A DNA stretch of 64,000 nucleotides. It comes from an uncultured Alphaproteobacteria bacterium (GTDB lineage: Bacteria > Pseudomonadota > Alphaproteobacteria > Rhodobacterales > Rhodobacteraceae). Position 1 is the stretch's first letter; every line of letters begins with the position of its first letter. Below, piece after piece: positions 9,052-17,038 of the stretch. A model generated the notes under the pieces. The model searched no databases and was not told the origin of the DNA. It saw nothing but the letters and a program-made list of their open reading frames with translations. A program made the translations under genes and the position numbers. The stretch lies in assembly GCA_902576905.1 (NCBI GenBank), contig CACGWW010000001.1:1-64000 (forward strand), in the 5' to 3' direction.

Positions 9052-9825
9052 TTGTTTTTTATTTTTTCAAAAATATTTGGTTTTTTTTTAGACCCTCTAA
9101 ACCTTCTACTAATTTCATTCCTTCTATTTATCTTTATCATCGCCAGAGCGAAGCGAACCAAATTTAATGGCACGTTTTGGTTTATTCTTTTTTGGTTCAT
9201 ATTGTTATACAAACCCTTACCTGAATTTCTTTTAAAAACTATTGAAGATCCATATGTCTATAATGAGAGAGTTCTTCTCGAATTAGAAGGCTTAGTTATA
9301 TTGGGTGGTGGAGCGGGCTCCGGAAAAGTGGCTAAAGAAAGAAATGATTACACGTTAGGAGAGAGTTCGGAAAGGATATTAAAGGGATTAGAATTTCTTA
9401 AACAAAAACCTGGGGGAACTATCATTTTTACAGGCTTTTCTGGAAAAATATTTCATGAAGGACTATCAGAGGCAGAGATAATAGAGCAGTTAATTAGAGC
9501 TTTAAAAACAGATTCAACTAATATTTTGTTTGAAAATCGCTCACGAAATACTTTTGAAAATGCTGTTTACAGCAAGGAGATCATTGACAAGCTTCAAATT
9601 AAAAAGTGGGGTATCGTAACTTCAGCTAGCCATATGAAAAGAGCCATCGCCACCTTTAAGAAAAAATGCCCTGAGATGAACTTCAAACCGATACCTGTTG
9701 ATTTCCGAACGGCAAACTCGATATACTGGGGTCCAGGAAACATGCAAGGTAGTATTGATCTTTGGCGTATCTATGTACATGAAACTGTAGGATACTGGGT
9801 TTATAAGTTGACAAGGAAACTCTAA
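9052..9825 (+). CDS. YdcF/ElyC/SanA-type DUF218 membrane protein
   Basis: A 257-residue protein with two N-terminal membrane helices (about 9-31 and 40-56) and a periplasmic DUF218 domain. The family motifs are VILGGG (82-87), ENRSRNTFENA (161-171) and a C-terminal TSASHMKRA segment, as in E. coli ElyC and YdcF. ElyC relatives influence peptidoglycan and envelope polysaccharide synthesis. The start is TTG at 9052, four bases after the previous stop, with only a weak ribosome site. The stop overlaps the BLUF gene start by one base. Confidence 0.85.
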   Translation: MFFIFSKIFGFFLDPLNLLLISFLLFIFIIARAKRTKFNGTFWFILFWFILLYKPLPEFLLKTIEDPYVYNERVLLELEGLVILGGGAGSGKVAKERNDYTLGESSERILKGLEFLKQKPGGTIIFTGFSGKIFHEGLSEAEIIEQLIRALKTDSTNILFENRSRNTFENAVYSKEIIDKLQIKKWGIVTSASHMKRAIATFKKKCPEMNFKPIPVDFRTANSIYWGPGNMQGSIDLWRIYVHETVGYWVYKLTRKL

Positions 9826-10235
9826 TGAAACTAATGCAGCTCGTTTATTGCTCACAACCCTTTGGATATAGTTTGGAAATTTTATCGGCAATACTAATTG
9901 CTTCTAGAGCAAACAATAGAAAACACGACATCACTGGAGCTTTAATCTGTCGCTCGGATATTTTTCTGCAGCTCCTTGAAGGACCAGAACAGCAGGTAAA
10001 AAATACCTATGAGGCGATACAGAAGGATGACCGTCACATTAATGTCTATCACCTCCTCGATCAGTTTTGTGAAAAGCGTTTATTTCCTGCATGGGCTATG
10101 AAAGATGACCCTGTTAAAACATGGATGTGGAGCCGAGAGGAGGTTTCAAACGGAATTGTTAAAAGCCTATCTAAAGCTGAGGTCGAAGAAGTTTTTGTTA
10201 AACTTTCTAAAGAAGCGACAATTTTTAATTTTTAG
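9825..10235 (+). CDS. Single-domain BLUF blue-light photoreceptor
   Basis: A 136-residue flavin-binding blue-light sensor of the short PixD/Slr1694 type: one BLUF domain and a helical C-terminal cap, with no attached output domain. All key chromophore-pocket residues are visible: Tyr8 (LVYCS), Asn30/Asn31 (SRANNR), Gln49 (FLQLLEGP), Trp90 and Met92 (AWAM). The DDRH motif and R-F-P-W-M segment match the family. FAD photochemistry rewires the Gln/Tyr hydrogen bonds, and short BLUF proteins signal through a partner protein. TAATG overlap with the DUF218 gene and a three-base gap to the next gene place it inside an operon. Confidence 0.93.
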   Translation: MKLMQLVYCSQPFGYSLEILSAILIASRANNRKHDITGALICRSDIFLQLLEGPEQQVKNTYEAIQKDDRHINVYHLLDQFCEKRLFPAWAMKDDPVKTWMWSREEVSNGIVKSLSKAEVEEVFVKLSKEATIFNF

Positions 10236-10238
10236 ACA

Positions 10239-10505
10239 ATGTCTAAGTATGTGAGTTATTTAACCTATTTCATTGCCTTTATCAGTTTTATTTTAAGTTG
10301 CCTTTTTTTGATATTATATTTAGTAGAGTTCTATGAATTGATAAATAGGTGCATAAGCGTCAATCGCTTTTCCGTTTCTTTCTTTAACTGTGTACAAGTA
10401 TTTTATTTTGAAATACTAAAGACTATTTTATTCATTGTGGTGTTATTCCTTTTGGCTATTTTGATAATGCAAAAACTTACAGTTCTCTTCAGATCGAGTG
10501 ATTAA
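10239..10505 (+). CDS. Small two-helix membrane protein, unknown
   Basis: An 88-residue protein not recognised from any family. Two hydrophobic helices are clear, about residues 6-29 and 57-78, linked by a short loop (EFYELINRCISVNRFSVSF), with a short basic C-terminus. It starts three bases after the BLUF gene and its TAA overlaps the ATG of the AEC carrier gene by one base, so it is very probably a translated operon member. The ribosome site is poor, suggesting translational coupling. It could be a membrane partner of the BLUF protein or an accessory subunit of the carrier; both are inference. Confidence 0.6.
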   Translation: MSKYVSYLTYFIAFISFILSCLFLILYLVEFYELINRCISVNRFSVSFFNCVQVFYFEILKTILFIVVLFLLAILIMQKLTVLFRSSD

Positions 10506-11437
10506 TGACTGATGTCTTAAATTTAACTATTCCAATGTTTTCTTTAATTGGTATCGGCTATTTATTGAAAAAAATTCAGTTCATGTCAGAACGGGATGGC
10601 ACTGTTTTGTCAAAGTTTGCTTTTTATATTTTGCTACCCCCACTTATGTTCACAAGTATCCTTTCAGGCGATGCCAGTAAAAGCTTGAACTTAAATTTCA
10701 TTTTCAGTTACGAGATCGTAACAGTATCGATCTTTGGTCTAACTTATCTTTTTGGGCTTATGATAAAACTCAAAACAATGGAGAAGGCAATATTTGGTCT
10801 AAATGCCGCTTATCCTAATTATGGCTATATAGGAGTTCCCTTATGCATTTTAGCGTTTGGCACGGAGGCGGCTATCCCATTAGCTTTGATCCTTTTGGCC
10901 GATACTTTTGTTTTATTAAGCACTCTGATATTTTATAAATTAACAGAGAATAGAAAAACCAGCCTGAAAGAGCTGGGGAAAGAAGTAATTAAGCGCTTCG
11001 TTTACAATCCCCTTATGATGTCCGTTTTTGTTGCCTTTATATTTTCGATAGCAGACATTAAGATAGTAACAGCAATTGACAGAACACTTTCGATTGTTGC
11101 CGCATCAGCAACTGCCGTTGCTTTAATTGCGCTTGGCGTCTCATTAAATGTTACGTCTATTAAAGATCAAAAGAGTGTTTTGTTTCTTATAACTTTAATT
11201 AAACTTATAGTGCATCCGATATTGATATTTTTCATTTTTCAATTTCAAAGTGGTATCGACCCAATGTGGGTTAAAACAGCAATTGTTTGTGCTAGCTTAC
11301 CTGTTGCCGCTAATGTTTTCGTTTTAGCAAATTATTACAAAACATTTGAGAGTGAAAGTGCTGCTGCCATAACTATTACAACAATTGTCTCTAGTATTAC
11401 TGTAACCCTGACACTTTTATTTTCCTTAAATTTTTAG
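10505..11437 (+). CDS. AEC family transporter (auxin efflux carrier-like)
   Basis: A 310-residue inner-membrane carrier with about ten helices, of the AEC/PIN-like family (bile-acid/arsenite transporter fold). N-terminal PMFSLIGIGYLLKK, the FAFYILLPPLMFTSI helix and the C-terminal ASLPVAANVFVLANYY are family signatures, the last being the conserved crossover helix. Bacterial members transport small dicarboxylates such as malate or malonate; the substrate here is unknown. The CitE-like lyase earlier in the same run would fit an organic-acid carrier, but that is inference. It is last in the plus-strand run. Confidence 0.88.
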   Translation: MTDVLNLTIPMFSLIGIGYLLKKIQFMSERDGTVLSKFAFYILLPPLMFTSILSGDASKSLNLNFIFSYEIVTVSIFGLTYLFGLMIKLKTMEKAIFGLNAAYPNYGYIGVPLCILAFGTEAAIPLALILLADTFVLLSTLIFYKLTENRKTSLKELGKEVIKRFVYNPLMMSVFVAFIFSIADIKIVTAIDRTLSIVAASATAVALIALGVSLNVTSIKDQKSVLFLITLIKLIVHPILIFFIFQFQSGIDPMWVKTAIVCASLPVAANVFVLANYYKTFESESAAAITITTIVSSITVTLTLLFSLNF

Positions 11438-11478
11438 TAGAAGTCGGCTAAAGATCTGATGGTTATATTTAACCTCTC

Positions 11479-11613
11479 TTATTCCTTAAAAGCTGTGTCT
11501 TTAATTTTTGCAACTGGTTGCCAAAAGTATTCAAGGATACTTCGCCTTCCCCTAATAATATCAACTTGCGCGATCATACCAGGCGAGATATCTACCTCAA
11601 GACCTTCATCTCT
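11479..11613 (-). pseudogene. C-terminal remnant of an HlyD-type secretion adaptor
   Basis: The 207 bases between the AEC and uup-like genes contain a minus-strand frame of 44 codons ending in TAA at 11479-11481. Its translation includes GMIAQVDIIRGRRSILEY, then a W-Q-P-V and a final AFKE. This matches the extreme C-terminus of type I secretion periplasmic adaptors (consensus PGMxAxVDIxTGKRTVLxYLLxP...). A stop codon at 11614-11616 blocks the frame, and only about 30 bases remain before the next gene, so the rest of the adaptor, its start and its ABC partner are absent. It is a relic left by deletion, not a functional gene. Confidence 0.78.
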
Positions 11614-11644
11614 TTAGTCGCTACTTTTATCTAACTTTTTGTGG

Positions 11645-13486
11645 CTAATCATGTGAATGATAAAGTTCTTCTAACTCTAGCCATCGCTCTTCATATTCTT
11701 CAAGTTGATCTTTCGCAGTTTTTAGCTCCTTCGTCATTTCAATAAAACCATCAGGATCATTTTGATAAAAATCTCCATCGGATAACTTTTCTGTGAGTGT
11801 ATTAATCTCGGATTCTTTATCTTCAATTTGCTTTGGAAGATTTTTCAACTCATACTCAAGTTTATATGTAAGCTTTTTAGTTTGAGCAGTCTCTTCTTTC
11901 GTCTCTACTTTTTGTTTCTGATTAAAATTTTGTTCTTTCTTATCTTTGTTTTTCGATGGTGATCTCTTTTGATTGAGATAATCAGAATACCCTCCTATAC
12001 ACTCTTCAATCTTTCCATCTCCCTCAAACGCCAAAACTTTAGTTACCGTCTGATCTAAAAAGTCGCGGTCGTGTGAAACCAATAATAATGTGCCCTCATA
12101 ATTGATAAGAATCTCTTCAAGCATATCCAGCGTTTCCATATCGAGATCATTTGTCGGTTCGTCAAGAATAAGACACGTTTTTGGATCGGCTAAAATCTTT
12201 GCAAGTTTTAGACGATTTTTCTGGCCTCCAGATAGAGTGCCGACTTTGTCAAGTACAACACTTGGATCAAACATAAAGTCCTTTAAATATCCATAGATAT
12301 GCCGTGTCTTTCCTCGGACATCAATATAGTCACCACCATTAGGTGCCATGACATCTTTTAGTCGATCGTTAGGTCTCAAATCACTTCTATTTTGATCAAA
12401 GTATGAAAACTCAATTGTCTTTTGGACTTTCACACTGCCACGATCAGCTTCTAATTCTTTAAGAATGAGTTTTAGAAATGTTGATTTTCCTGATCCATTT
12501 TTACCAATAATCCCAATACGATCCCCTCTCTTAATACGGATATTAAAACCATTGAGGATATTAATCGTTTCTTCATCATTCTGAAATGATTTATGCACAT
12601 TATAAAATTCACAAATGACTTTCGTATGATTATCAAGGTCTTTGATTGGCTCATAGCTGATCTTTTTTGTGGCGCGACGATAGGCTGATTCATCGGCCTT
12701 TAACTTATCTCTCATCTCGCGTACCTGACTGAGGCGTCGTACATTTCTTTTTACGCGAGCCTTTACACCGCGGGACGCCCACTCTACCTCCTGGGCTACA
12801 ATTTGTTTTCTTTTTTGAAGCTCGCGCTCCTCTTGCTCCAAGAGCATTGTTGACCAATCATCAAAAAACTTAAATCCTTTTGGACTGACCTTAAGTTTTC
12901 CTCTATCCAGCCAAAATACCTTATTTGTTATATTTTCTAAAAAGCGTTTATCGTGGGAAATACACAATATTGCTCCCTGATAATTATTAAGATAACCCTC
13001 TAGCCAACTAATTGCTTCTAGATCCAAATGGTTCGTTGGTTCGTCAAGCAAAAGAATATCGGGCTCTTCAACAAAGGCTTTTGCTAAGCCCGCTCTTCGA
13101 AGTTGTCCTCCAGACAGCATTGTCATCGGTTTTTTTACATCCAAATCGAGTGCTTCGGCCGCAATATCCACTTTATATTGATAGAGTTCACGATCTTCAC
13201 CCTTAATATTATTAAAGATAAAATCGAATACCGTTTCTTTTTCATTCGGTTGAAAGTCTTGGACTAAATATCCTATCGTTGTTCCAGGAATTTCCCAGCG
13301 ATCCCCTTCATCCAGTGACTTAACACCTGTTATAATATTCATAATTGTTGATTTACCCGCACCATTTTTTCCTACAAGAGCAATACGGCTACCTTGATGT
13401 ATATTTAACGTAAGATCTTCAAATACAGGTGTCTCTTTATATCGAACGAGGGCATCTTTTACAGAAAATATTAGTTGTGAAGACAT
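11645..13486 (-). CDS. uup: ABC-F ATPase, Uup-like
   Basis: A soluble tandem ABC ATPase of 613 residues. Two nucleotide-binding domains are complete: Walker A at 39-47 (GKNGAGKST) and near 320 (GKNGSGKST), signatures LSGGQLRR and LSGGQKNR, and Walker B plus ABC-F-type DEPTNHLD and DEPTNDLD. Between them lies the charged helical linker, and the C-terminus has a coiled-coil extension (about 530-613) typical of Uup. ABC-F proteins act on the ribosome or, for Uup, on DNA-linked events such as transposon excision. No Shine-Dalgarno is seen; the ATG follows an AT-only inverted repeat 27 bases after tRNA-Arg on the same strand. Confidence 0.88.
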   Translation of the reverse strand: MSSQLIFSVKDALVRYKETPVFEDLTLNIHQGSRIALVGKNGAGKSTIMNIITGVKSLDEGDRWEIPGTTIGYLVQDFQPNEKETVFDFIFNNIKGEDRELYQYKVDIAAEALDLDVKKPMTMLSGGQLRRAGLAKAFVEEPDILLLDEPTNHLDLEAISWLEGYLNNYQGAILCISHDKRFLENITNKVFWLDRGKLKVSPKGFKFFDDWSTMLLEQEERELQKRKQIVAQEVEWASRGVKARVKRNVRRLSQVREMRDKLKADESAYRRATKKISYEPIKDLDNHTKVICEFYNVHKSFQNDEETINILNGFNIRIKRGDRIGIIGKNGSGKSTFLKLILKELEADRGSVKVQKTIEFSYFDQNRSDLRPNDRLKDVMAPNGGDYIDVRGKTRHIYGYLKDFMFDPSVVLDKVGTLSGGQKNRLKLAKILADPKTCLILDEPTNDLDMETLDMLEEILINYEGTLLLVSHDRDFLDQTVTKVLAFEGDGKIEECIGGYSDYLNQKRSPSKNKDKKEQNFNQKQKVETKEETAQTKKLTYKLEYELKNLPKQIEDKESEINTLTEKLSDGDFYQNDPDGFIEMTKELKTAKDQLEEYEERWLELEELYHSHD

Positions 13487-13513
13487 AAATTTATTTGAAA
13501 TAAATAGTTTTTG

Positions 13514-13590
13514 TGGCGCACCGGGGAGGATTCGAACCCCCGACCCCCTGATTCGTAGTCAGGTACTCTATCCAGCTGAGCTACCGGTGC
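13514..13590 (-). tRNA. tRNA-Arg (anticodon ACG)
   Basis: A full cloverleaf on the minus strand, 77 bases including an encoded CCA (13514-13516). The acceptor stem pairs GCACCGG with CCGGTGC. The D arm carries AGCTCAGCTGGATAGAG, the anticodon loop is CTACGAA giving ACG, and the T loop is GTTCGAATC. The wobble A is normally deaminated to inosine and reads CGU/CGC/CGA. It lies just upstream of the uup-like gene on the same strand. Confidence 0.96.
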
Positions 13591-13676
13591 AATTATTGCG
13601 AATTTACTGATGTGTTACTGAATTGTAAATAAAATTTCGTTTCTATATTAATGGTTCAATTATTACAAATAGCTAA

Positions 13677-13705
13677 TTGACAAAAATGCGCATTTCTATT
13701 AATCA
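13677..13705 (+). promoter_or_regulatory. Candidate rpmH promoter
   Basis: A perfect -35 hexamer TTGACA (13677-13682) is followed 14-17 bases later by an AT-rich stretch (TATTAATCA), with several poor -10 choices. The rpmH ATG is at 13729. The -35 match and position support a sigma-70-type promoter for the rpmH-rnpA-yidD-yidC run, but the -10 is weak. Confidence 0.4.
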
Positions 13706-13728
13706 ATAAGGCTTGAAGGGATTTAGTT

Positions 13729-13863
13729 ATGAAAAGAACATATCAACCCAGTAACCGAGTTAGAAAGCGTCGCCACGGCTTTCGTTTGCGTTCAGCAACA
13801 AGTGCTGGCAGAAAGATACTTAACCGACGGCGAGCACGCGGTAGAAAGACGTTATCCGCATAA
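13729..13863 (+). CDS. rpmH: Ribosomal protein bL34
   Basis: A 44-residue, highly basic large-subunit protein, beginning [18 protein letters not shown] and containing the [11 protein letters not shown]-type core; length and sequence match L34 exactly. GAAGGG lies about seven bases before the ATG. It heads the conserved rpmH-rnpA-yidD-yidC order. It is short but unmistakable. Confidence 0.98.
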   Translation: MKRTYQPSNRVRKRRHGFRLRSATSAGRKILNRRRARGRKTLSA

Positions 13864-13898
13864 TATTCTAGTAGTCTTGACGACTGCAAGGAGTACTT

Positions 13899-14261
13899 AT
13901 GGATATCCAGACAATCAAGAAGCGCAGAGATTTTCTTAAAGGTAATAACGCACCTTACGCTGCTATGCCATCGGTGGTAATTCAAAGCTACGTGCGAACG
14001 GATGAAGTAGTGGAAACAGATGAATCCGTAATGATGGGTATTACATGTTCAAAAAGAGTTGGGAATGCTGTCAAACGAAACAGAGCAAAACGACGATTAA
14101 GAGAGGCTGGAAAGATTGTACTTAAGGAAATCGGTATAAAAAAAACCAACTATATTTTCATTGCCCGTAAGGATGCAACCATCAAAGTAAAATTTACTGA
14201 TCTCTGTAATGATATAGAGAACGGAATAAAGAAGATATATGGCCAGGAGATGGGTAAATAG
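13899..14261 (+). CDS. rnpA: Ribonuclease P protein component
   Basis: A 120-residue protein cofactor of RNase P, which matures tRNA 5' ends. The diagnostic RNR segment is KRVGNAVKRNRAKRRLRE, with the preceding GITCSKR strand. AAGGAG precedes the ATG. It lies between rpmH and yidD, the usual bacterial order, and its TAG is directly abutted by the yidD ATG. Confidence 0.96.
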   Translation: MDIQTIKKRRDFLKGNNAPYAAMPSVVIQSYVRTDEVVETDESVMMGITCSKRVGNAVKRNRAKRRLREAGKIVLKEIGIKKTNYIFIARKDATIKVKFTDLCNDIENGIKKIYGQEMGK

Positions 14262-14507
14262 ATGCTTATAAAAATTCTGTCCTTTCCTATTCACATATAT
14301 CGTCTTTTCATTAGCCCGTTAACTGGAAAGAATTGTCGCTTTGAACCAACATGCTCTGAATACGCCTTATCAGCCTTAAAAACACATGGGATTTTTTATG
14401 GATCCTATTTGTCTATAAAACGAATACTCAAATGTCATCCATTTAGCCGATACTCTGGTTATGATCCTGTACCGAACAAGAAACAATCAAAAGACATTAC
14501 TCGATAA
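14262..14507 (+). CDS. yidD: Membrane protein insertion efficiency factor YidD
   Basis: An 81-residue member of the YidD (UPF0161) family, a small membrane-associated protein near YidC that helps insertion. The conserved core [15 protein letters not shown], then HGIFYG and RILKCHPFS with GYDPVP, is fully present, including the three cysteines. It starts immediately after the rnpA stop with no gap. Confidence 0.96.
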   Translation: MLIKILSFPIHIYRLFISPLTGKNCRFEPTCSEYALSALKTHGIFYGSYLSIKRILKCHPFSRYSGYDPVPNKKQSKDITR

Positions 14508-14573
14508 ATCGATTGAATAAAGTAATTAGTAACCATATATTAGTCGCAGATTATTTAAGAGAAGGCAGAGCAG

Positions 14574-16373
14574 ATGGATGATCAGAATAAGAACCTTTTA
14601 TTGGCTACGTCCCTAAGTTTTTTAGTACTGCTTGGTTGGATGCTCATGTTTCCACCAGAGCCAATAGAAGAAGTGAGCCCTGAACAAACAACAGAACAAG
14701 TTACACAAGGAGATAGCCAAACAGGTACCGGTCTTAGCACTCCAGTGCAAGTTGATACCAATCAAAGCCAACAAAATGTCGATACATCTGCAAACGCACC
14801 GCGAGTACCAATAGAAACATCACGACTATCGGGTTCATTATCTTTAAAGGGTGGTAAAATAGACAACCTTAAACTCTTGGATTATTTTGAGACGCAGGAC
14901 GAGAACTCAAAGAACATTGAGCTTTTTCAGTATAAAAATGAAAACTATTATGCTGTCTATGGATGGTCATCACGAGACAGAGAAAATGTACCAAATCCGA
15001 ACACTGTCTGGAACCTCGCAAAAGGTAAAACGCTTACACCCAATACTCCCGTAACGCTACAATGGACAAGCCCAAAGGGTGTCATATTTGAAAGAGAAAT
15101 TTCCATTGATGAAGATTTTCTTTTCACAATAAAGCAGCGCGTGTTTAATCGATCAAACGCAACCATTGATTTGGCAGCTTATGGAATACTAGCCCGTCAT
15201 AGCGCCCCCGAAACTATTGGCTTTTACATTCTTCATGAAGGCATTGTGGGATATGATGATGGCGAACTCGTTGAGTTATCATATGACAATATAACAGATC
15301 ATAAGTATGACGATAGAGAGCGTGCCAATCTGGAAATCTATGAGATTACAGAAAATGGCTGGATTGGTTTTACCGATAAATATTGGATGTCAACACTCGT
15401 TGGCGAGCCTAAGAGTAAATTTAAAATGGCTAGCAAATATAATGAAGCAAATGATATTTACCAAGCCGATATTCGCCACCCTCTGCAGAGCATCGGGTCT
15501 GGACAATCGACGGAAGTAAAAACATATCTATTCGCAGGTGCTAAAGAGGTCAATACGATAAAATTGTATCAGAAGGAGGCCGATTTTGCTGACTTTATAG
15601 ATACGGTTGACTGGGGATGGTTTTTCTTTTTAACTAAACCAATTTTTTCCTTACTTGATTATTGTAATAAGCTTGTTGGGAATATGGGATGGGCGATCAT
15701 TCTTCTTACGTTGGTTGTAAAAACGGTATTACTGCCACTTGCTTATAAATCTTACGTTTCAATGTCGAAGTTAAAGCAACTACAACCAGAGATGGAAAAA
15801 ATAAAAAAGAGGGCCGGCGATGATCGAATGAAGTTACAGCAAGAGATGATGGCTTTGTACAAAAAAGAAAAAGTGAATCCTGCCGCCGGTTGTTTACCTA
15901 TACTTTTACAAATCCCGATATTCTTCTCACTATACAAAGTCCTTTTTGTTACCATTGAAGTAAGGCATGCTCCGTTCATAGGATGGATCACCGACCTTTC
16001 AGCTCCTGACCCTAGCTCTATATTAAACTTATTTGGCTTGCTGCCATTCTCGCCACCTGGCCCAGAAAGTTTTCTTGTTATTTTTTCTATTGGGGTCTAC
16101 CCGATACTTATGGGTATAACAATGTGGTTGCAACAGAAGCTTAATCCTGCGCCAACTGATAAAACACAGCAAATGATTTTTGCATGGATGCCCTGGATTT
16201 TCATGTTCCTTCTTGGACAGTTCTCCAGTGGCCTTGTCATATATTGGGTTGCAAATAATATCATCACGTTTGCACAACAGTATTTTATTATGGCATCACA
16301 AGGTGTGAAACCAGATATTTTTGGAAATATTCTGAGCTCCTTTAAAAAGGAAGGGGCCTCCAAAGAAAACTAA
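14574..16373 (+). CDS. yidC: Membrane protein insertase YidC
   Basis: Inner-membrane insertase/foldase of 599 residues, working with or without SecYEG. An N-terminal membrane anchor (LLLATSLSFLVLLGWMLMF) is followed by a Gln/Thr-rich linker and the large periplasmic P1 domain (about 75-345). Five conserved helices follow, starting near NMGWAIILLTLVVKTVLLPL. The helical cytoplasmic hairpin (KLKQLQPEMEKIKKRAGDD) and the hallmark NPAAGCLPILLQIPIFFSLYKV segment are intact. This is the long Gram-negative form. The engB gene follows after 14 bases. Confidence 0.97.
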   Translation: MDDQNKNLLLATSLSFLVLLGWMLMFPPEPIEEVSPEQTTEQVTQGDSQTGTGLSTPVQVDTNQSQQNVDTSANAPRVPIETSRLSGSLSLKGGKIDNLKLLDYFETQDENSKNIELFQYKNENYYAVYGWSSRDRENVPNPNTVWNLAKGKTLTPNTPVTLQWTSPKGVIFEREISIDEDFLFTIKQRVFNRSNATIDLAAYGILARHSAPETIGFYILHEGIVGYDDGELVELSYDNITDHKYDDRERANLEIYEITENGWIGFTDKYWMSTLVGEPKSKFKMASKYNEANDIYQADIRHPLQSIGSGQSTEVKTYLFAGAKEVNTIKLYQKEADFADFIDTVDWGWFFFLTKPIFSLLDYCNKLVGNMGWAIILLTLVVKTVLLPLAYKSYVSMSKLKQLQPEMEKIKKRAGDDRMKLQQEMMALYKKEKVNPAAGCLPILLQIPIFFSLYKVLFVTIEVRHAPFIGWITDLSAPDPSSILNLFGLLPFSPPGPESFLVIFSIGVYPILMGITMWLQQKLNPAPTDKTQQMIFAWMPWIFMFLLGQFSSGLVIYWVANNIITFAQQYFIMASQGVKPDIFGNILSSFKKEGASKEN

Positions 16374-16387
16374 TTAAGGAGCCATAA

Positions 16388-17005
16388 ATTACAAAATCAC
16401 CTTTATTAAATGAAGTCTCTTTTTTAAAAGGAGTGGCTGGGATTGATGGTTTACCTCCAGATAGAGAAGCGGAAGTATGCTTCATAGGCCGATCCAATGT
16501 TGGAAAATCCTCATTAATTAATGCCCTATTTGAAAGAAGAAATCTGGCAAGGATTTCTAAGACCCCAGGTCGAACTCAAGAGTTAAATTTTTTCTCATTG
16601 GGAGAAAGTAGCTATATCGTTGACCTCCCAGGGTATGGTTACGCAAAAGCGTCAAAAGATAAGAGGTCAGATTGGCAGGCTCTTATAAAGTCATATATCG
16701 CGGAAAGACGTTCACTTAAGAGGGTATTTACTCTTGTCGATGCAAGACACGGGTTGAAAGATAATGATAGAGAATTTTTCTCCTTTTTGGACACCTATGC
16801 CGTGAATTATCAAATAATACTTACCAAAATAGATAAGGTTAAAAAAACTGAGATGCCCACACTTCTCGAACAAATAAATAGCAAAATAGAAGAGCATCCT
16901 GCCTGCAATCCAGAATTTTTAATATCATCAGCGATAAAAAAAAGTGGTATCAGGGAAATTCGAGACGTAATGTTCTCAATTTTAGGTTTAAATCAAAATA
17001 ATTGA
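16388..17005 (+). CDS. engB: Ribosome-biogenesis GTPase EngB (YihA/YsxC), probable ATT start
   Basis: Essential GTPase in large-subunit assembly. G1 GRSNVGKSS, G3 DLPGYG and G4 TKID are present. The first conventional start in frame is GTG 16433, but it truncates the conserved N-terminal SFLKGVAGIDGLPP segment (family FVKSA...LP) and has AAAGGA touching it with no spacing. The frame is open back to a stop at 16385. An ATT at 16388 has AAGGAG six bases upstream (16376-16381) and gives the normal family length, 205 residues. I therefore call ATT as the start. It follows yidC closely. Confidence 0.85.
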   Translation: MTKSPLLNEVSFLKGVAGIDGLPPDREAEVCFIGRSNVGKSSLINALFERRNLARISKTPGRTQELNFFSLGESSYIVDLPGYGYAKASKDKRSDWQALIKSYIAERRSLKRVFTLVDARHGLKDNDREFFSFLDTYAVNYQIILTKIDKVKKTEMPTLLEQINSKIEEHPACNPEFLISSAIKKSGIREIRDVMFSILGLNQNN

Positions 17006-17038
17006 CAAATCAGCATTATAATTGCATTAGGTTTTGCT

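Noticed and set aside
11461-11474. Short inverted repeat GGTTA-TATT-TAACC after the AEC gene
   Set aside because: Five AT-rich pairs with no U-run are too weak for a terminator call.
17002-17022. TTGACA and TATAAT between engB and argB, looking like a strong promoter
   Set aside because: The two hexamers are separated by only nine bases, far from the needed 16-18, and TTGACA overlaps the engB stop codon. The -10 alone might be used, but there is no matching -35.
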